DNA of 64,000 nucleotides, from assembly GCA_016125185.1 (NCBI GenBank), contig WGMG01000006.1, forward strand, positions 1,945,889-2,009,888. The letters run 5' to 3'. Position numbers and translations under genes: made by a program. Below the pieces are notes generated by a model. The model was not told the origin of the DNA. It saw nothing but the letters and a program-made list of their open reading frames with translations, and searched no databases. Source of the stretch: Armatimonadota bacterium (GTDB taxonomy: Bacteria; Armatimonadota; Fimbriimonadia; Fimbriimonadales; Fimbriimonadaceae). Numbering within the stretch: position 1 is the first letter of the stretch; each line of letters begins with the position of its first letter. This document shows, in pieces, positions 32,118-41,629 of the stretch.

Positions 32118-33476
32118 TTATACGACTTCGGCCAGGCCGAAGCGCTCGTGCAAGAGCTTGACCGTTCGCATCGCTTCGGATTCCGGCACCAAAACGCTGA
32201 GCGAGAAGTCCGAGTCGGAGGTCTGCAACACGCTGATTCGATCTTCTTCCAGCACTTCGAGTGCCCGCAAGAACACGCCAGGTTGTTGCATGTATTCGTG
32301 GCCGACGAGCGACACCATCGTGCAACCTTCGGTCAGAACCGCGACGATCTTGCGCACTTCGCCCAGGCTTTGAAGCAGTTGGACCTGCGTCTCGACCTCG
32401 GGCGTGGGACTGCCGAGTTGGAACACGTAAACGATGCGCGAGTCACCTTCGCCGACCGGAATCACGAGCCCGTCCAGCACGTCTTCGACGATCGAATATT
32501 GATCGCGAGGGACGGCAAAGCCGGTCGATTCAGGGCTGACGTTCAACATGAAAAGCTGGACGCCGTACCGCTCCATCGTGGCGTAAATGCTGGATTCCAG
32601 AGCCGCGCGATGGCTCTTCTCGGTGGTCACCAGGTCGAACTGCATGTACACCAGCTTGCCGGTGTGGGTCACACCGGTGACGCGGCGACCGGGAAACTTG
32701 TCGCGGCTCACGATCTCGGTTCCGATGTCGTCGCTGAAGGTGTTCTTCACCCACAGCGGAATGTCGTAGTTCATCGCGATCTCCGCCGCGCGGGGGTGGA
32801 CCACCTTCGCGCCAAGGTGCGCAATCTCTGCAACCTCGTCGTAGGTGACTTGGCGGAGCGTCGGAGCCTCTTTCACCGCGTCCGGGTCGGCGGTTTTTAC
32901 GCCATCGACATCGGTGTAGATTTCCACCGCGTCGGCTTTCATCGCCGCGCCAAGCGCGGAGGCGGTCGTGTCCGAGCCGCCACGGCCAAGCGTGGTGAGT
33001 TCGCCGCCAGGTAGGGAGCGATCCGGCGAGTAGACGCCTTGGAAGCCGCACACGACCGGGATCGAGCCTTCATCGAGACAGCGGAACAGCGCCGTCGGGT
33101 TGATGGAGACGATACGGGCGTTGCCGTAGACGCCGTCGGTGCGGATACCCGCCTGGCCGCCACGATACGCGCTGGCTGCGTGTCCGAGGGTCTTCAGCGT
33201 GTGGGCAAAGATGACCGAACTGAGGATTTCGCCGCAAGCGATCAGAAGATCGAGTTCACGCGGATCGGGTTCAACACTCGGATCAACCTCCTTGAGCAGG
33301 TTGATGAAGGTATCGGTGGCGTAAGGCATTCCCTTTCGACCGATGGCGCTGACGACCACGACCGGATTGATACCCTTCTCCTTGGCGCTGATGACCCGCA
33401 TCGCCGCAGTCATGCGCGCCTCGGGCGTGGCGACGCTGGTGCCACCAAACTTCATGACGTGGATTCGCTCAGCCAT
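32118..33476 (-). CDS. lysC: aspartate kinase
   Basis: 452 aa from the ATG at 33476 (MAERIHVMKFGGTSVATPEA). The kinase domain shows MKFGGTSV, RGGSDTTASALGAAMKADAVEIYTDVDG and KVVHPRAAEIAMNYDIPLWVKN. A regulatory C-terminus with two ACT domains follows (SIVEDVLDGLVIPVGEGDSR... and VLTEGCTMVSLVGHEYMQ). It catalyses the first step of lysine, threonine and methionine synthesis and is probably feedback-inhibited. Its start overlaps the end of an ACT-type gene by 8 nt. Confidence 0.93.
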   Translation of the reverse strand: MAERIHVMKFGGTSVATPEARMTAAMRVISAKEKGINPVVVVSAIGRKGMPYATDTFINLLKEVDPSVEPDPRELDLLIACGEILSSVIFAHTLKTLGHAASAYRGGQAGIRTDGVYGNARIVSINPTALFRCLDEGSIPVVCGFQGVYSPDRSLPGGELTTLGRGGSDTTASALGAAMKADAVEIYTDVDGVKTADPDAVKEAPTLRQVTYDEVAEIAHLGAKVVHPRAAEIAMNYDIPLWVKNTFSDDIGTEIVSRDKFPGRRVTGVTHTGKLVYMQFDLVTTEKSHRAALESSIYATMERYGVQLFMLNVSPESTGFAVPRDQYSIVEDVLDGLVIPVGEGDSRIVYVFQLGSPTPEVETQVQLLQSLGEVRKIVAVLTEGCTMVSLVGHEYMQQPGVFLRALEVLEEDRISVLQTSDSDFSLSVLVPESEAMRTVKLLHERFGLAEVV

Positions 33477-33978
33477 TCTGCTCACCTTCCGCAAAGATCG
33501 TCTTAAACTTTTCCGTCTGCGATTCGTCGGCCACGATGAGGATGCGATCGTGCATGTCCGAGGCGTGGTCGATGATGATTCCCAAGTCGATCACGCGGCG
33601 CAGAATGCTGGCGATCAGGCCCTCTTCGTCCCGCATATTGACGGCGTGGACGAGGACGATAGCCCGACCAGTATCGAGCTGATTCTTAATGTTCTCATGA
33701 CCCAGGGTTTCACTAATCGTCTGGGTTTTGTCGGCGGGGACGATGAACGACATGCCCGTCGGCGTCAGTTTGAGGAAATCGAGGCTGATACCGGCTTTTG
33801 CGACGGCGCGAAGGGTTTCGACTCGGCTTTTGGAAACTGGGGTGGGCAGATCGAGGACATGGACCTGCGTGAGTCCTGTTCGAAATTCGACATGGCTAAT
33901 GCCACGGCGCTTTTCGAAATCAGTTTCGGCGATTTGACTTTGAGAAAACGAGCTCGTGGAGACGGATTGCGGATTCAT
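33469..33978 (-). CDS. free-standing ACT-type regulatory protein ahead of lysC
   Basis: About 169 aa from the ATG at 33978 (MNPQSVST). After a polar N-terminus there are two ACT-like units: VEFRTGLTQVHVLDLPTPVSKSRVETLRAVAKAGISLDFLKLTPTGMSFIVP and a second with VLVHAVNMRDEEGLIASILRRVIDLGIIIDHASDMHD. The overlap with lysC suggests joint regulation of aspartokinase, perhaps as a separate effector-binding subunit. The frame is open further upstream, but that region overlaps the 34059 gene and looks non-native. The start is uncertain. Confidence 0.72.
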   Translation of the reverse strand: MNPQSVSTSSFSQSQIAETDFEKRRGISHVEFRTGLTQVHVLDLPTPVSKSRVETLRAVAKAGISLDFLKLTPTGMSFIVPADKTQTISETLGHENIKNQLDTGRAIVLVHAVNMRDEEGLIASILRRVIDLGIIIDHASDMHDRILIVADESQTEKFKTIFAEGEQNG

Positions 33979-34058
33979 CCCTGTGTGTTTTTGCTCGGCA
34001 TTGAGACCTCTACGAGGATACCTTTTCTGCGATTTCCCGCGAACCTGGTAACGAACGC

Positions 34059-35990
34059 CTATTCGACATTGAAGAGGAATCGGTTTTGGGAAAAGCGATT
34101 GACGAGGGTTAGCTTTTTGGAAACGATCGCCTCGGCAAACAGCACCCGCCACTTCGTTCGTTCATCCTTCATTCTCTCCTGCCGCTGTTCGCTGGTGTAC
34201 GGAACCGGCTCGCCATCGATGCCCGCGGCGCGATTCCACAGTTCATATTCGTCCGGGTTCGCTCGCAGAAAAACGTTGTTGAGGTAGGCGTGAGTGATGC
34301 CCTGCTTCTTTAGCGCGTCCACCAGTTGATCGGCGGTTTGCATGTCGGCGTAGCCCAATTCGGTGGTGTGGCCCGGCGTCGCCCAGAAGTACGGTTTGTT
34401 CAGGTAATAGCCAAAAACCTCATCAAAGAGGCCAACCTTCTGGACAGTAGGATCGTTATCGATGAACTTTGAAAGCTGATAGGTATCGACCTTGCCGGGC
34501 ACATGGGTTCCATCTTCGAGGCTGTATCCGCCGAGGAATTCGTCCTTGGTTAGTCCACCCACCAGCACCGGAAGTCGCTCGGTCACGATGTTCTCCTTGT
34601 ACACCCAAAGCGCGGCGATCGCCTGAATCACCACGGCCCCAACCACGAGCTTGCCCACCGGCTTCCAGCAGAGGGCGCGCGCCAGGAAGTACAGCATCGG
34701 GACGATCAGCGTCAGAATGTAGCGGCTCTGCTGGCTCAGGAAGAACCAAGCCAAAAGTTGAAGCAGGATCATGGCCGCCAGACCCCGGTCGAACTTGGAC
34801 ACCAGCCCTTTGACCGCGCCAAGAACGGCCCCGGCGAAGACGGCAAACCCCAGGGAAACGAACGCAAAACCTCCGCCCAACAGCGGCTGAGGGTTGGTGA
34901 ATCGCCCGGGCGACGTCACCAGCCCAAGGATGCCTTGGCCCAGGTTCGTCACCCCGTGGTAGCCGAACGTATGTTGCTCTTCCGAATAGATTTGGCCTTG
35001 GAACACATCCCAATTCTTGCCACCCAGAACCGAGTAGAAGAAGGGGTAGACCGGGTTGCCGACCAGCAACCAGTTCTTGAGGTACCACGGCAGGGCCATG
35101 AGGCCGGCAAAACTGCCCATCTTGATTGCGTCGACTTTGTTCGAGGCGAAGACCAACGCAACGAAGCTCGCGACGAGGATGCTCTGAAGTCCGGTGTACT
35201 TTGAACCCGCCGCCAGCGACAGCAGGATGGCCGCGAGCCAAAGGTCGCCCTTCTCCTTCTTATCGATGTACTGAGCGGCGTAGACGAACCCAAAACCGGC
35301 AAAGAGCCCGTTGGCGACGTCGATGTAGGCCGTGCCGGACTCCCACATCACCATCGGAATTCCGACGAACGCCAGGGCGCACAGCCAGCCAACCTTGGGC
35401 GAAAACTTCTCGCCGAGAAAGCCCGCGATGGCCCCCACGCCGGACAATGTGAAGTACCAAACAAAGGACTTCGCCACCGTTTGACCGCCGATGAGCTCAC
35501 CCACCACGAACCAGGAATCGACCGCAGCCGGGAAGTTGCTGTGGTGGATGAAGCTGATCGGCCCGGCTTGGTGGTTGCCAATCCAAATCTTCGGCACCGC
35601 GAGGTGGTACGCCAGCGAGTCCCAGTCGAGGGACGTGGACGGCGTCAGCACGCCCACCAGCGCAACCACGAGAAGCAAAATCGCGGCGAGCGGCAGAAAC
35701 TTACTGCTCTCACCCGTCATCGGCTCCCGCTTTTTGAGGCCCCAAATGCCCTTCAGCGTGAGGACGAAAAGCAGGGCAGATACCACAACGATGGTCCAGT
35801 GCGAAACCCCACCAGGAATGAGGAAAAGGAAGCCGTAGAGCGTGCCGGTCAAGCCCATGCCGATGAGGCCGCCCAGGCTGTAGTACAGCAGGGAGCCTCC
35901 CTGGAAGTTCAAACGACGCAGGATCGTACCGCCAAGCTCGACCGACAGCAACGCGATCAGCCCGGCGAACAAGAACTTCAAAAGCTCCAC
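34059..35990 (-). CDS. multi-pass PMT/ArnT-like membrane glycosyltransferase (GT-C type)
   Basis: 643 aa from a GTG, with about twelve helices. The first large loop has LDWDSLAYHLAVPKIWI, an acidic motif placed as in GT39/PMT-type enzymes that use lipid-linked sugars, and it is followed by HHSNFPAAVDSWF. The C-terminal soluble domain (about residues 490-640) is not recognised. The likely location is the inner membrane with the active site outside. It is divergent from the ABC-2 permease at 36011. Confidence 0.72.
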   Translation of the reverse strand: MELLKFLFAGLIALLSVELGGTILRRLNFQGGSLLYYSLGGLIGMGLTGTLYGFLFLIPGGVSHWTIVVVSALLFVLTLKGIWGLKKREPMTGESSKFLPLAAILLLVVALVGVLTPSTSLDWDSLAYHLAVPKIWIGNHQAGPISFIHHSNFPAAVDSWFVVGELIGGQTVAKSFVWYFTLSGVGAIAGFLGEKFSPKVGWLCALAFVGIPMVMWESGTAYIDVANGLFAGFGFVYAAQYIDKKEKGDLWLAAILLSLAAGSKYTGLQSILVASFVALVFASNKVDAIKMGSFAGLMALPWYLKNWLLVGNPVYPFFYSVLGGKNWDVFQGQIYSEEQHTFGYHGVTNLGQGILGLVTSPGRFTNPQPLLGGGFAFVSLGFAVFAGAVLGAVKGLVSKFDRGLAAMILLQLLAWFFLSQQSRYILTLIVPMLYFLARALCWKPVGKLVVGAVVIQAIAALWVYKENIVTERLPVLVGGLTKDEFLGGYSLEDGTHVPGKVDTYQLSKFIDNDPTVQKVGLFDEVFGYYLNKPYFWATPGHTTELGYADMQTADQLVDALKKQGITHAYLNNVFLRANPDEYELWNRAAGIDGEPVPYTSEQRQERMKDERTKWRVLFAEAIVSKKLTLVNRFSQNRFLFNVE

Positions 35991-36010
35991 GAATCCAAGT
36001 ATGATTCAAA

Positions 36011-36799
36011 ATGGTGCGCCGCTACTGGAAGATTTACAGCACGTTCTTCAAAACCTCGTTCGCCCGCGAGCTCCAGTTCCGCGCCAACTTCATCGCCAAG
36101 ATTCTGCAGAACATGACTTGGTTCGGCTTCTTTCTGGTCATCCTCTTCGTGGTTTACGGCCAAGTGAAGACGGTGGCGGGATGGGACCAACGCGGAGCGC
36201 AGATTCTCGGAGCCACGCTCTATATCGTGGGGTCGTTTAGCAATCTGCTGACGTATTCGGTGCTGGAAATCCCCGACCATGTTCGCAATGGCACCCTCGA
36301 TTTCATCATCACCAAGCCGGTCGATTCCCAGTTCTGGATCAGCATGCGCAAGTTCAATTTCGCCGAAATCGGGTCGCTTCTGGGCGGCGTCACACTGGTC
36401 GTGATCTCGCTGATCGGCTTCCACCCGTTTCCCTCCGCCTACCAGTTCCTGCTGTACGTCATCGGCGTCATCTGCGCGGCGGTGAACCTATATGGCTTTC
36501 AATTGCTGCTGATGACGACGGGCATCTACTTCATCCGCATCGACAACCTTTGGGTGCTGGGAGAAACCATCACCGGCCTCGGCCGGTACCCGATGGACAT
36601 CTATCCGAACGGCCTGCGGTTCCTCCTGTCGTTTGTGCTCCCGGTCGCGTTCTTCTCCTACTTCCCTTCGCTCCAACTCGTCAACGGCGCAAACCCGATG
36701 GTGACGATCGAGGGTGTTCTCATTTCGGCGGCGTTCTTCTTGCTCAGCCGCCTGTGGTGGCGCTACTCGATGCGCCACTATTCCAGCGCGAGTTCTTAG
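36011..36799 (+). CDS. ABC-2 type (DUF990-like) transporter permease
   Basis: 262 aa with six helices. RRYWKIYSTFFKTSFARELQFRANFIAKIL, then PDHVRNGTLDFIITKPVDSQFWIS, fits the DUF990/ABC-2 permease family. This normally pairs with an ATPase and a second permease, and neither is present, so it is an orphan here. TATGAT ends 5 nt before the ATG with no ribosome site, implying a leaderless mRNA. The 3' end overlaps lptD by 4 nt. Confidence 0.82.
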   Translation: MVRRYWKIYSTFFKTSFARELQFRANFIAKILQNMTWFGFFLVILFVVYGQVKTVAGWDQRGAQILGATLYIVGSFSNLLTYSVLEIPDHVRNGTLDFIITKPVDSQFWISMRKFNFAEIGSLLGGVTLVVISLIGFHPFPSAYQFLLYVIGVICAAVNLYGFQLLLMTTGIYFIRIDNLWVLGETITGLGRYPMDIYPNGLRFLLSFVLPVAFFSYFPSLQLVNGANPMVTIEGVLISAAFFLLSRLWWRYSMRHYSSASS

Positions 36800-39063
36800 A
36801 AGCCGAAGCCGGTTCCCGATCCGACCGCCGATCCACGTCGGTTAGTGCCAAAGCTGGAGTCGAACGGGATCGCCTTTAGGCGGATGAAGAAACCAATCTC
36901 TCGTCCGGCCCGGAAGCCGGTGCCGTAGTCGGAGACGGTCAAGATCGCCTCGGCGCAGTGCAGGTCGTACACGAGGTTGTACTGCTGAGTGTCCAACCGT
37001 CCGGTGTAGCCGTTGAAGTTCAGCACGGTTCCGAGCTTCGTCTTGCCATATTCCACGCCGTCGAGGTAGGCGCTGATCGTCGACCAGGAGTGGTTAATCC
37101 CGTCATATCGAGCGCCGATCGAAGCCGACATCGTCGGCGTTTGCCAAGTGCTGTCGATGCGGAAGTTGCTCCACTTCATGTTGTAAGTGTCGTAATTCGT
37201 CAGCGTTCGCAGGCTGTAGTTGTTGCCCAGCTTGTATTCAGAGCGAATGCCCACCTGTTGCCACGGAACCAGGCCGGTCGATGTTCGGATGAAGTCGTAT
37301 CCGGTCTGCACGCCAAAGCTCGACTTGGAGTTCTTCATGAACGAAACATCGAGGGTCGCGACGTTGGTTAGGCCCGACCGGTCGATGGCCAAAGGGCTAT
37401 AGCCGAACGAGCGGAGGTAGCTGTAGCGCAGGTTGACGGACAGTTTCTTGCCGATGGCGTACGAGACGCCCTGGCCCATGTTCAGGCGGTAGAGAGCGGT
37501 GTCGTCGGAGTAAAGCGTCTGCCGATATTCGCCATTGAAGTCCCACTTCCAGTTGCCTTTGTCGCGCGTCGCCCGATTAAAAAGCATGTCGAACAAACCA
37601 CGACTCACCCGCTGCTTCAGGATTGGGTCGAGGTACTCGCCGACGCTCAGTTCGGTTCGAAACGGAAGCGTTTTCATGAAGTCTTGGCCAAATAGCTTGG
37701 ACGAATCGGACTTGAAGGAGAGAACGGGAGTCTTGTCGGAACTTGGAAAAAAGTTGGTGACCTCACCGATCGGAATCGTCCGCTGATATTCCAGCGAGAA
37801 CGACCCCTTGCCGACGTCTTTGCTTCCGTTAAACCGCACATCGGCGGTCTGGCGCGAGCTCGAGGTTCCGCCAGTGTTATTGAACGTGAGGTTGAAGGCG
37901 GTGTTCGTCTTGCCCCATTGCCGAGTGTCGGCCATGCTGATGGTTTGGTTGTAGCTGCTGTACGACGACGCGCTCTGTTGCTGTTGGCTGAACGAGAAGC
38001 TGGTGAACTTGGGGAGCTTCAGTTGAGCTCGGGTGTTGATGAGGGTCGAGCCCGGTGCAGTCAGGTAGTTATTGCGTTGGATGTCGTTGTCGATGAGGAG
38101 GGTGGCAGAGCCGATTCGCTGTTCGTGCTGGTTGCTGATCGTCACCGTCTTGGAGTCACCGAACACGCCGTAGATGCGGGCGATGCCGTTCATGTTGGCG
38201 TTGCGGTAGAAGTAATTGGCCCCCAGACCGTAGCCCAACTTCGACATGTAGTCGGTGCGGATCGCGCCTCGGTCGTCGCCGTGCATCGGGAATCCGTACG
38301 TGTTCTTGACGTAGTAGCCTTCGTCGGTCGAGTGCCCAAACTGCGGCAGGTATTTGAAGCTTCGGTCGCCGAGCGGAATCCACAGCAGCGGCAATGTGAT
38401 CACGTTTCGGCCCAGAATGTTGATCCTTACGTGGTGAAGGATCGCCTCTTTGTTAGGGTCGATCGTGCTGCTATCGGCATCAAAATGAAAGTGGGGCTTG
38501 TCGAGATCACAGGTCGTAAAGACCGAATCGACGCCGTAAATTTTCTTCTCGCTGCCGTACGCCTGCTTGCCGGACAGAAAGATGTCGTCGAGGACCTGGT
38601 TCTTCAGCGCATTCGGCTTGATCTGAGCTTTACCGTACGTGGCGGAGAACGTTTTGTTCTTAAAGTTGACTGTGATCGATTCGCCGACGATGGTCTCGTC
38701 CTGGCCGATGATACGGACGTCGCCCGAGCACGTGAATATTTCGGTGACCTTGTTGCCAACGATCCGATTGGCCAGGCACCGAAAGCCACGGTCCACAATC
38801 TCGGCTCCGTTGGTCAGTTCGATCTCGTCACCGTTCGAGTTAATGTCTCCGTAGTCAACGATCTTGAGCACGCCATTTTCGTCGTCGGATGCCGGAAGCT
38901 TGGAGACCTGGGGTCCAGGCTTCACCTCGCCGAAAGGTAGGGATTGCTTAAACTTGATGACGCCTTTTTCTTGCAGAGCTTTGGTCAGGCTCCCGAAAGC
39001 AGAGACTTGGGCTTGGCCGGCTTGGCCAAGGACGAGAACGAGCCCAAGCGCAACATATTTCAC
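36796..39063 (-). CDS. lptD: LPS-assembly protein LptD-like outer-membrane barrel
   Basis: 755 aa. A signal peptide (MKYVALGLVLVLGQAGQAQ) is followed by an OstA/LptA-like region (FTCSGDVRIIGQDETIVGESITVNFKNKTFSATYGKAQI), a cysteine in VFTTCDLDKPHFHFDAD, and PLLWIPLGDRSFKYLPQFG. These are LptD core features. The last 500 residues are strand-rich and end in GTGFGF. It inserts LPS-like lipid into the outer leaflet. Its start overlaps the LptF/G gene by 4 nt. The symbol is by similarity. Confidence 0.82.
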   Translation of the reverse strand: MKYVALGLVLVLGQAGQAQVSAFGSLTKALQEKGVIKFKQSLPFGEVKPGPQVSKLPASDDENGVLKIVDYGDINSNGDEIELTNGAEIVDRGFRCLANRIVGNKVTEIFTCSGDVRIIGQDETIVGESITVNFKNKTFSATYGKAQIKPNALKNQVLDDIFLSGKQAYGSEKKIYGVDSVFTTCDLDKPHFHFDADSSTIDPNKEAILHHVRINILGRNVITLPLLWIPLGDRSFKYLPQFGHSTDEGYYVKNTYGFPMHGDDRGAIRTDYMSKLGYGLGANYFYRNANMNGIARIYGVFGDSKTVTISNQHEQRIGSATLLIDNDIQRNNYLTAPGSTLINTRAQLKLPKFTSFSFSQQQQSASSYSSYNQTISMADTRQWGKTNTAFNLTFNNTGGTSSSRQTADVRFNGSKDVGKGSFSLEYQRTIPIGEVTNFFPSSDKTPVLSFKSDSSKLFGQDFMKTLPFRTELSVGEYLDPILKQRVSRGLFDMLFNRATRDKGNWKWDFNGEYRQTLYSDDTALYRLNMGQGVSYAIGKKLSVNLRYSYLRSFGYSPLAIDRSGLTNVATLDVSFMKNSKSSFGVQTGYDFIRTSTGLVPWQQVGIRSEYKLGNNYSLRTLTNYDTYNMKWSNFRIDSTWQTPTMSASIGARYDGINHSWSTISAYLDGVEYGKTKLGTVLNFNGYTGRLDTQQYNLVYDLHCAEAILTVSDYGTGFRAGREIGFFIRLKAIPFDSSFGTNRRGSAVGSGTGFGF

Positions 39064-40142
39064 TCCAAACTCCTGAGGCCGATGAGGCCCGCGATGAGAA
39101 ACAGCACGTTGGGGAGCCAGGCCGCCACCGCCGGATTGACCGACGGATTCTTGCCGATGATCTGCGTCGAAATGACCCAGGCGTTAAAGTACAAGAGCAC
39201 GATCACCATGCTCACCAGCACGCCGATGAATCCGCCTTGCTTGGCAAATCGGATCGAAAAAATCGGTGAGACCAGCGCGAAGATGAAGCACATCGCCGGA
39301 GTGCTGAACTTGATGTGGTACTCGATCTCCAGGTTCCGCGTGTACTGCTGGAGCTTCTTGAGGTCCTGGATCTTCTGGCGCAGTTCGGAGATCCCCATCT
39401 CCTTGGGTCCGGGTGCCATGATCAGGTCGCGCACCGCCACCTTTTGGTTGATGCGGAAGACCTTGGAGACCAGCATGTCGAGGGCGTTGGTCTTGGAGTG
39501 GAACCGGTAGGTGCGGGCGTCGTTGAAGGTCCATAGGCCCTGCCGATAAGAACCCTCGGGCGCGATGATCGCGGTCATCTCGCCCGGCTCGGGCCGCTCG
39601 ATCAGCATGATGTCCTTCAGCTTCAGGCCGTCGTTGTCGCCCTTTTCTTTGGTCACCGAGCCGATGTTGGCCGTGTACGTTTGGAGCTTCAGCTGAACGT
39701 TCGTAATGAAGTCGCCGACGCTGGCGAGAATATTGACGTTGGTTTGAAGCTCGTAGCTCGCCCGCGAAGCGCGCGGCGTGACCTTGTCCACCACCAAGTA
39801 GTCCCCGACCCCGACCAGCAGGCCAAACAGCGCCACGGGCACGAGGACGCGCATAACTCGCACACCCGCACTTCGAATCGCGGTCAGTTCGGACTCGCGA
39901 GCGATGCGCGAAAGGGCCAACGAGGCCGCCAAAGAGACCGCGATCGGCAGCGTCTGGCTGAGGAAGCCCGGAGTTTCGAGAAAGATGATCTTGATGATCG
40001 CCATCGGCGGCACATGGCGAGTGAGGTCGTTTTTGCCCAGCGCCATGTAGTAGTTGGCCTGGAACATGACCACGACGATGAGGACGCCCATCAAAAATGG
40101 GGGAAGCATTTCGCGAAACACGTACCGGTCGAGTCGCTTCAC
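39060..40142 (-). CDS. LptF/LptG family permease
   Basis: 360 aa. It starts MKRLDRYVFREMLPPFLMGVL, the standard first helix of the YjgP/YjgQ family. Helices, a periplasmic jelly-roll region (about 130-260) and final helices (FSTPAMCFIFALVSPIFSIRFAKQGGFIG) follow. It extracts LPS-type lipids for the Lpt bridge. Only one such permease is seen, so it may form a homodimer or its partner is elsewhere. It is coupled by 4-nt overlaps to both neighbours; the ATPase LptB is not present. Confidence 0.88.
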   Translation of the reverse strand: MKRLDRYVFREMLPPFLMGVLIVVVMFQANYYMALGKNDLTRHVPPMAIIKIIFLETPGFLSQTLPIAVSLAASLALSRIARESELTAIRSAGVRVMRVLVPVALFGLLVGVGDYLVVDKVTPRASRASYELQTNVNILASVGDFITNVQLKLQTYTANIGSVTKEKGDNDGLKLKDIMLIERPEPGEMTAIIAPEGSYRQGLWTFNDARTYRFHSKTNALDMLVSKVFRINQKVAVRDLIMAPGPKEMGISELRQKIQDLKKLQQYTRNLEIEYHIKFSTPAMCFIFALVSPIFSIRFAKQGGFIGVLVSMVIVLLYFNAWVISTQIIGKNPSVNPAVAAWLPNVLFLIAGLIGLRSLE

Positions 40143-40936
40143 TTCTTGTGAAATCCTAGGTCAAACGCCGAGATCACCGCGCCGATGCCAAGCCCTAAAA
40201 GGACAAGCACGCTGGGAACGGCGATGGCCGGAGTAACCCCGCGAAGCAGGGGAATCGCGAACAGCACGACCAAGATCGTGACCCAAACCGCGAAGATTTT
40301 TTGGGATTTCTTATTGGTGGCAACATTGAACTTCTGCGCGCGGTCGAGGTGGAGCGAACCCAGGCAATGCGGGCAGATCAGAGCGCCGGCCGGAGCCATT
40401 TTTCGGCATCCTGCACACTGCACCTCCGTCGGTGCAGTCGGGTCGGCGGTGTTTTTCCAATAGACGTATTGCTTATGCTCCTCCCGAAAAAGGTGTGGGG
40501 CCATGTGGGGGATGCACCCATCCGCAATGGCGATCGCGACGTGCTTCTCACCCTTCTTATGAAGAATCTGCGCGAGTCGGAAGGCGGCCATGGCGTTCTG
40601 CGGATTCATACGGATTTGTTGGTAGCAAATCTTGATCTGTTCCGACTCCATTTGGCGGTCGTCCCATTTCTCGGTTATTGCGGTTAATACTGGTAACCCT
40701 ATCAGGAGGCTAATGATTCCTGCAATTGCCGCGTAGTGCAGGTACGGGTCATCGATGAGACAGATGATCCCGAAGAGATAGACCGACGTTCCCGTCATCA
40801 AGAGTGCGGTCGCGCAGCCGATTTCGCCCATGATCGACCGATTCATCAGATAGATGAAAAAGGGCGGCAGGACCAGGAACATGAGGCATGGGAAAAACGA
40901 TCCCATGGGCGCATGTAAGTCGGCTAGAGGAAGCAT
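40139..40936 (-). CDS. membrane protein with TPR-like region and zinc ribbon
   Basis: 265 aa. Three helices lie near the N-terminus, then a TPR-like helical pair (NAMAAFRLAQILHKKGEKHVAIAIADGCIP). A zinc ribbon with two CxxC pairs follows (CAGC...CPHC near residues 173-190), and two final helices. The family is unknown. Its position between plsY and the LptF/G gene, with overlap, suggests an envelope-lipid role, but that is inference. Confidence 0.65.
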   Translation of the reverse strand: MLPLADLHAPMGSFFPCLMFLVLPPFFIYLMNRSIMGEIGCATALLMTGTSVYLFGIICLIDDPYLHYAAIAGIISLLIGLPVLTAITEKWDDRQMESEQIKICYQQIRMNPQNAMAAFRLAQILHKKGEKHVAIAIADGCIPHMAPHLFREEHKQYVYWKNTADPTAPTEVQCAGCRKMAPAGALICPHCLGSLHLDRAQKFNVATNKKSQKIFAVWVTILVVLFAIPLLRGVTPAIAVPSVLVLLGLGIGAVISAFDLGFHKK

Positions 40937-40945
40937 ATTAACTAG

Positions 40946-41611
40946 CTAAGGACGGCCATCTTCGTCGTTTCGACGTTCCTCGCCCTTCTTTTCATTATCC
41001 TCATTCTTGCGGAAATTGAACTTGTTTTCCGTTCCGTTGAGGAGCCGCTTGATGTTGGAACGATGCCGGTAGACCACGAACACCGCCAAAATCACCAAGA
41101 ACGGCCGCATCTGCGGCGAATCGTGCACCACGAGAGCGGAAATTGGGATCACCGAAAGAGCGGCGACGATGCTCCCCAGCGAGACGTATCGGGTCGGCAC
41201 GGTGACGATGATCATGACCACCATCGCCAGCAAACCGGTCTGAGGGATCGAGGCCAGCACCGCACCAAGACCGGTCGCCACGCCCTTGCCTCCTTTGAAG
41301 CCGATCCAAGGGCTGAACATGTGGCCCAGCATCGCGACCGCGCCGAAGATGAACGACCACACTTGGATATTCAGACCAAGCGGCTCACCCTGAATCAGGA
41401 AGTGGGCGAGGATGCCGGGCACAAACCCTTTGGCCACATCGAGCAGGAAAACGAGGCCGCCAAGCGTGGGTCCTACCGCACGGACAACATTCGTTGCGCC
41501 GATGTTTCCGCTCCCAACCTTGAATATATCAACACCCTTGGCCTTACAAATGATGACGCCGAACGGGATCGACCCAAGCAGGAAAGCCAAAACGGCGAGC
41601 GCGATTAACAC
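40946..41611 (-). CDS. plsY: acyl-phosphate glycerol-3-phosphate acyltransferase
   Basis: 221 aa from a GTG. PlsY makes lysophosphatidic acid from acyl-phosphate and glycerol-3-phosphate. SIPFGVIICKA, KVGSGNIGATNVVRAVG and FKGGKGVATGLGAVLA are the three conserved cytosolic motifs between five helices. A charged C-terminal extension (NEDNEKKGEERRNDEDG) is unusual for PlsY. A hairpin (41614-41629) separates it from the TIGR03790 gene. Confidence 0.93.
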   Translation of the reverse strand: MLIALAVLAFLLGSIPFGVIICKAKGVDIFKVGSGNIGATNVVRAVGPTLGGLVFLLDVAKGFVPGILAHFLIQGEPLGLNIQVWSFIFGAVAMLGHMFSPWIGFKGGKGVATGLGAVLASIPQTGLLAMVVMIIVTVPTRYVSLGSIVAALSVIPISALVVHDSPQMRPFLVILAVFVVYRHRSNIKRLLNGTENKFNFRKNEDNEKKGEERRNDEDGRP

Positions 41612-41613
41612 TG

Positions 41614-41629
41614 AAGCTATTTATAGCTT
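41614..41629. other. hairpin between the TIGR03790 gene and plsY
   Basis: AAGCTA (41614-41619) pairs with TAGCTT (41624-41629) around TTTA. It overlaps the stop codon of the upstream gene and lies 3 nt from the plsY start, so it could tune plsY translation. Confidence 0.35.

Noticed and set aside
32073..33014. 313-codon plus-strand frame
   Set aside because: Antisense to lysC, whose motifs are unambiguous.
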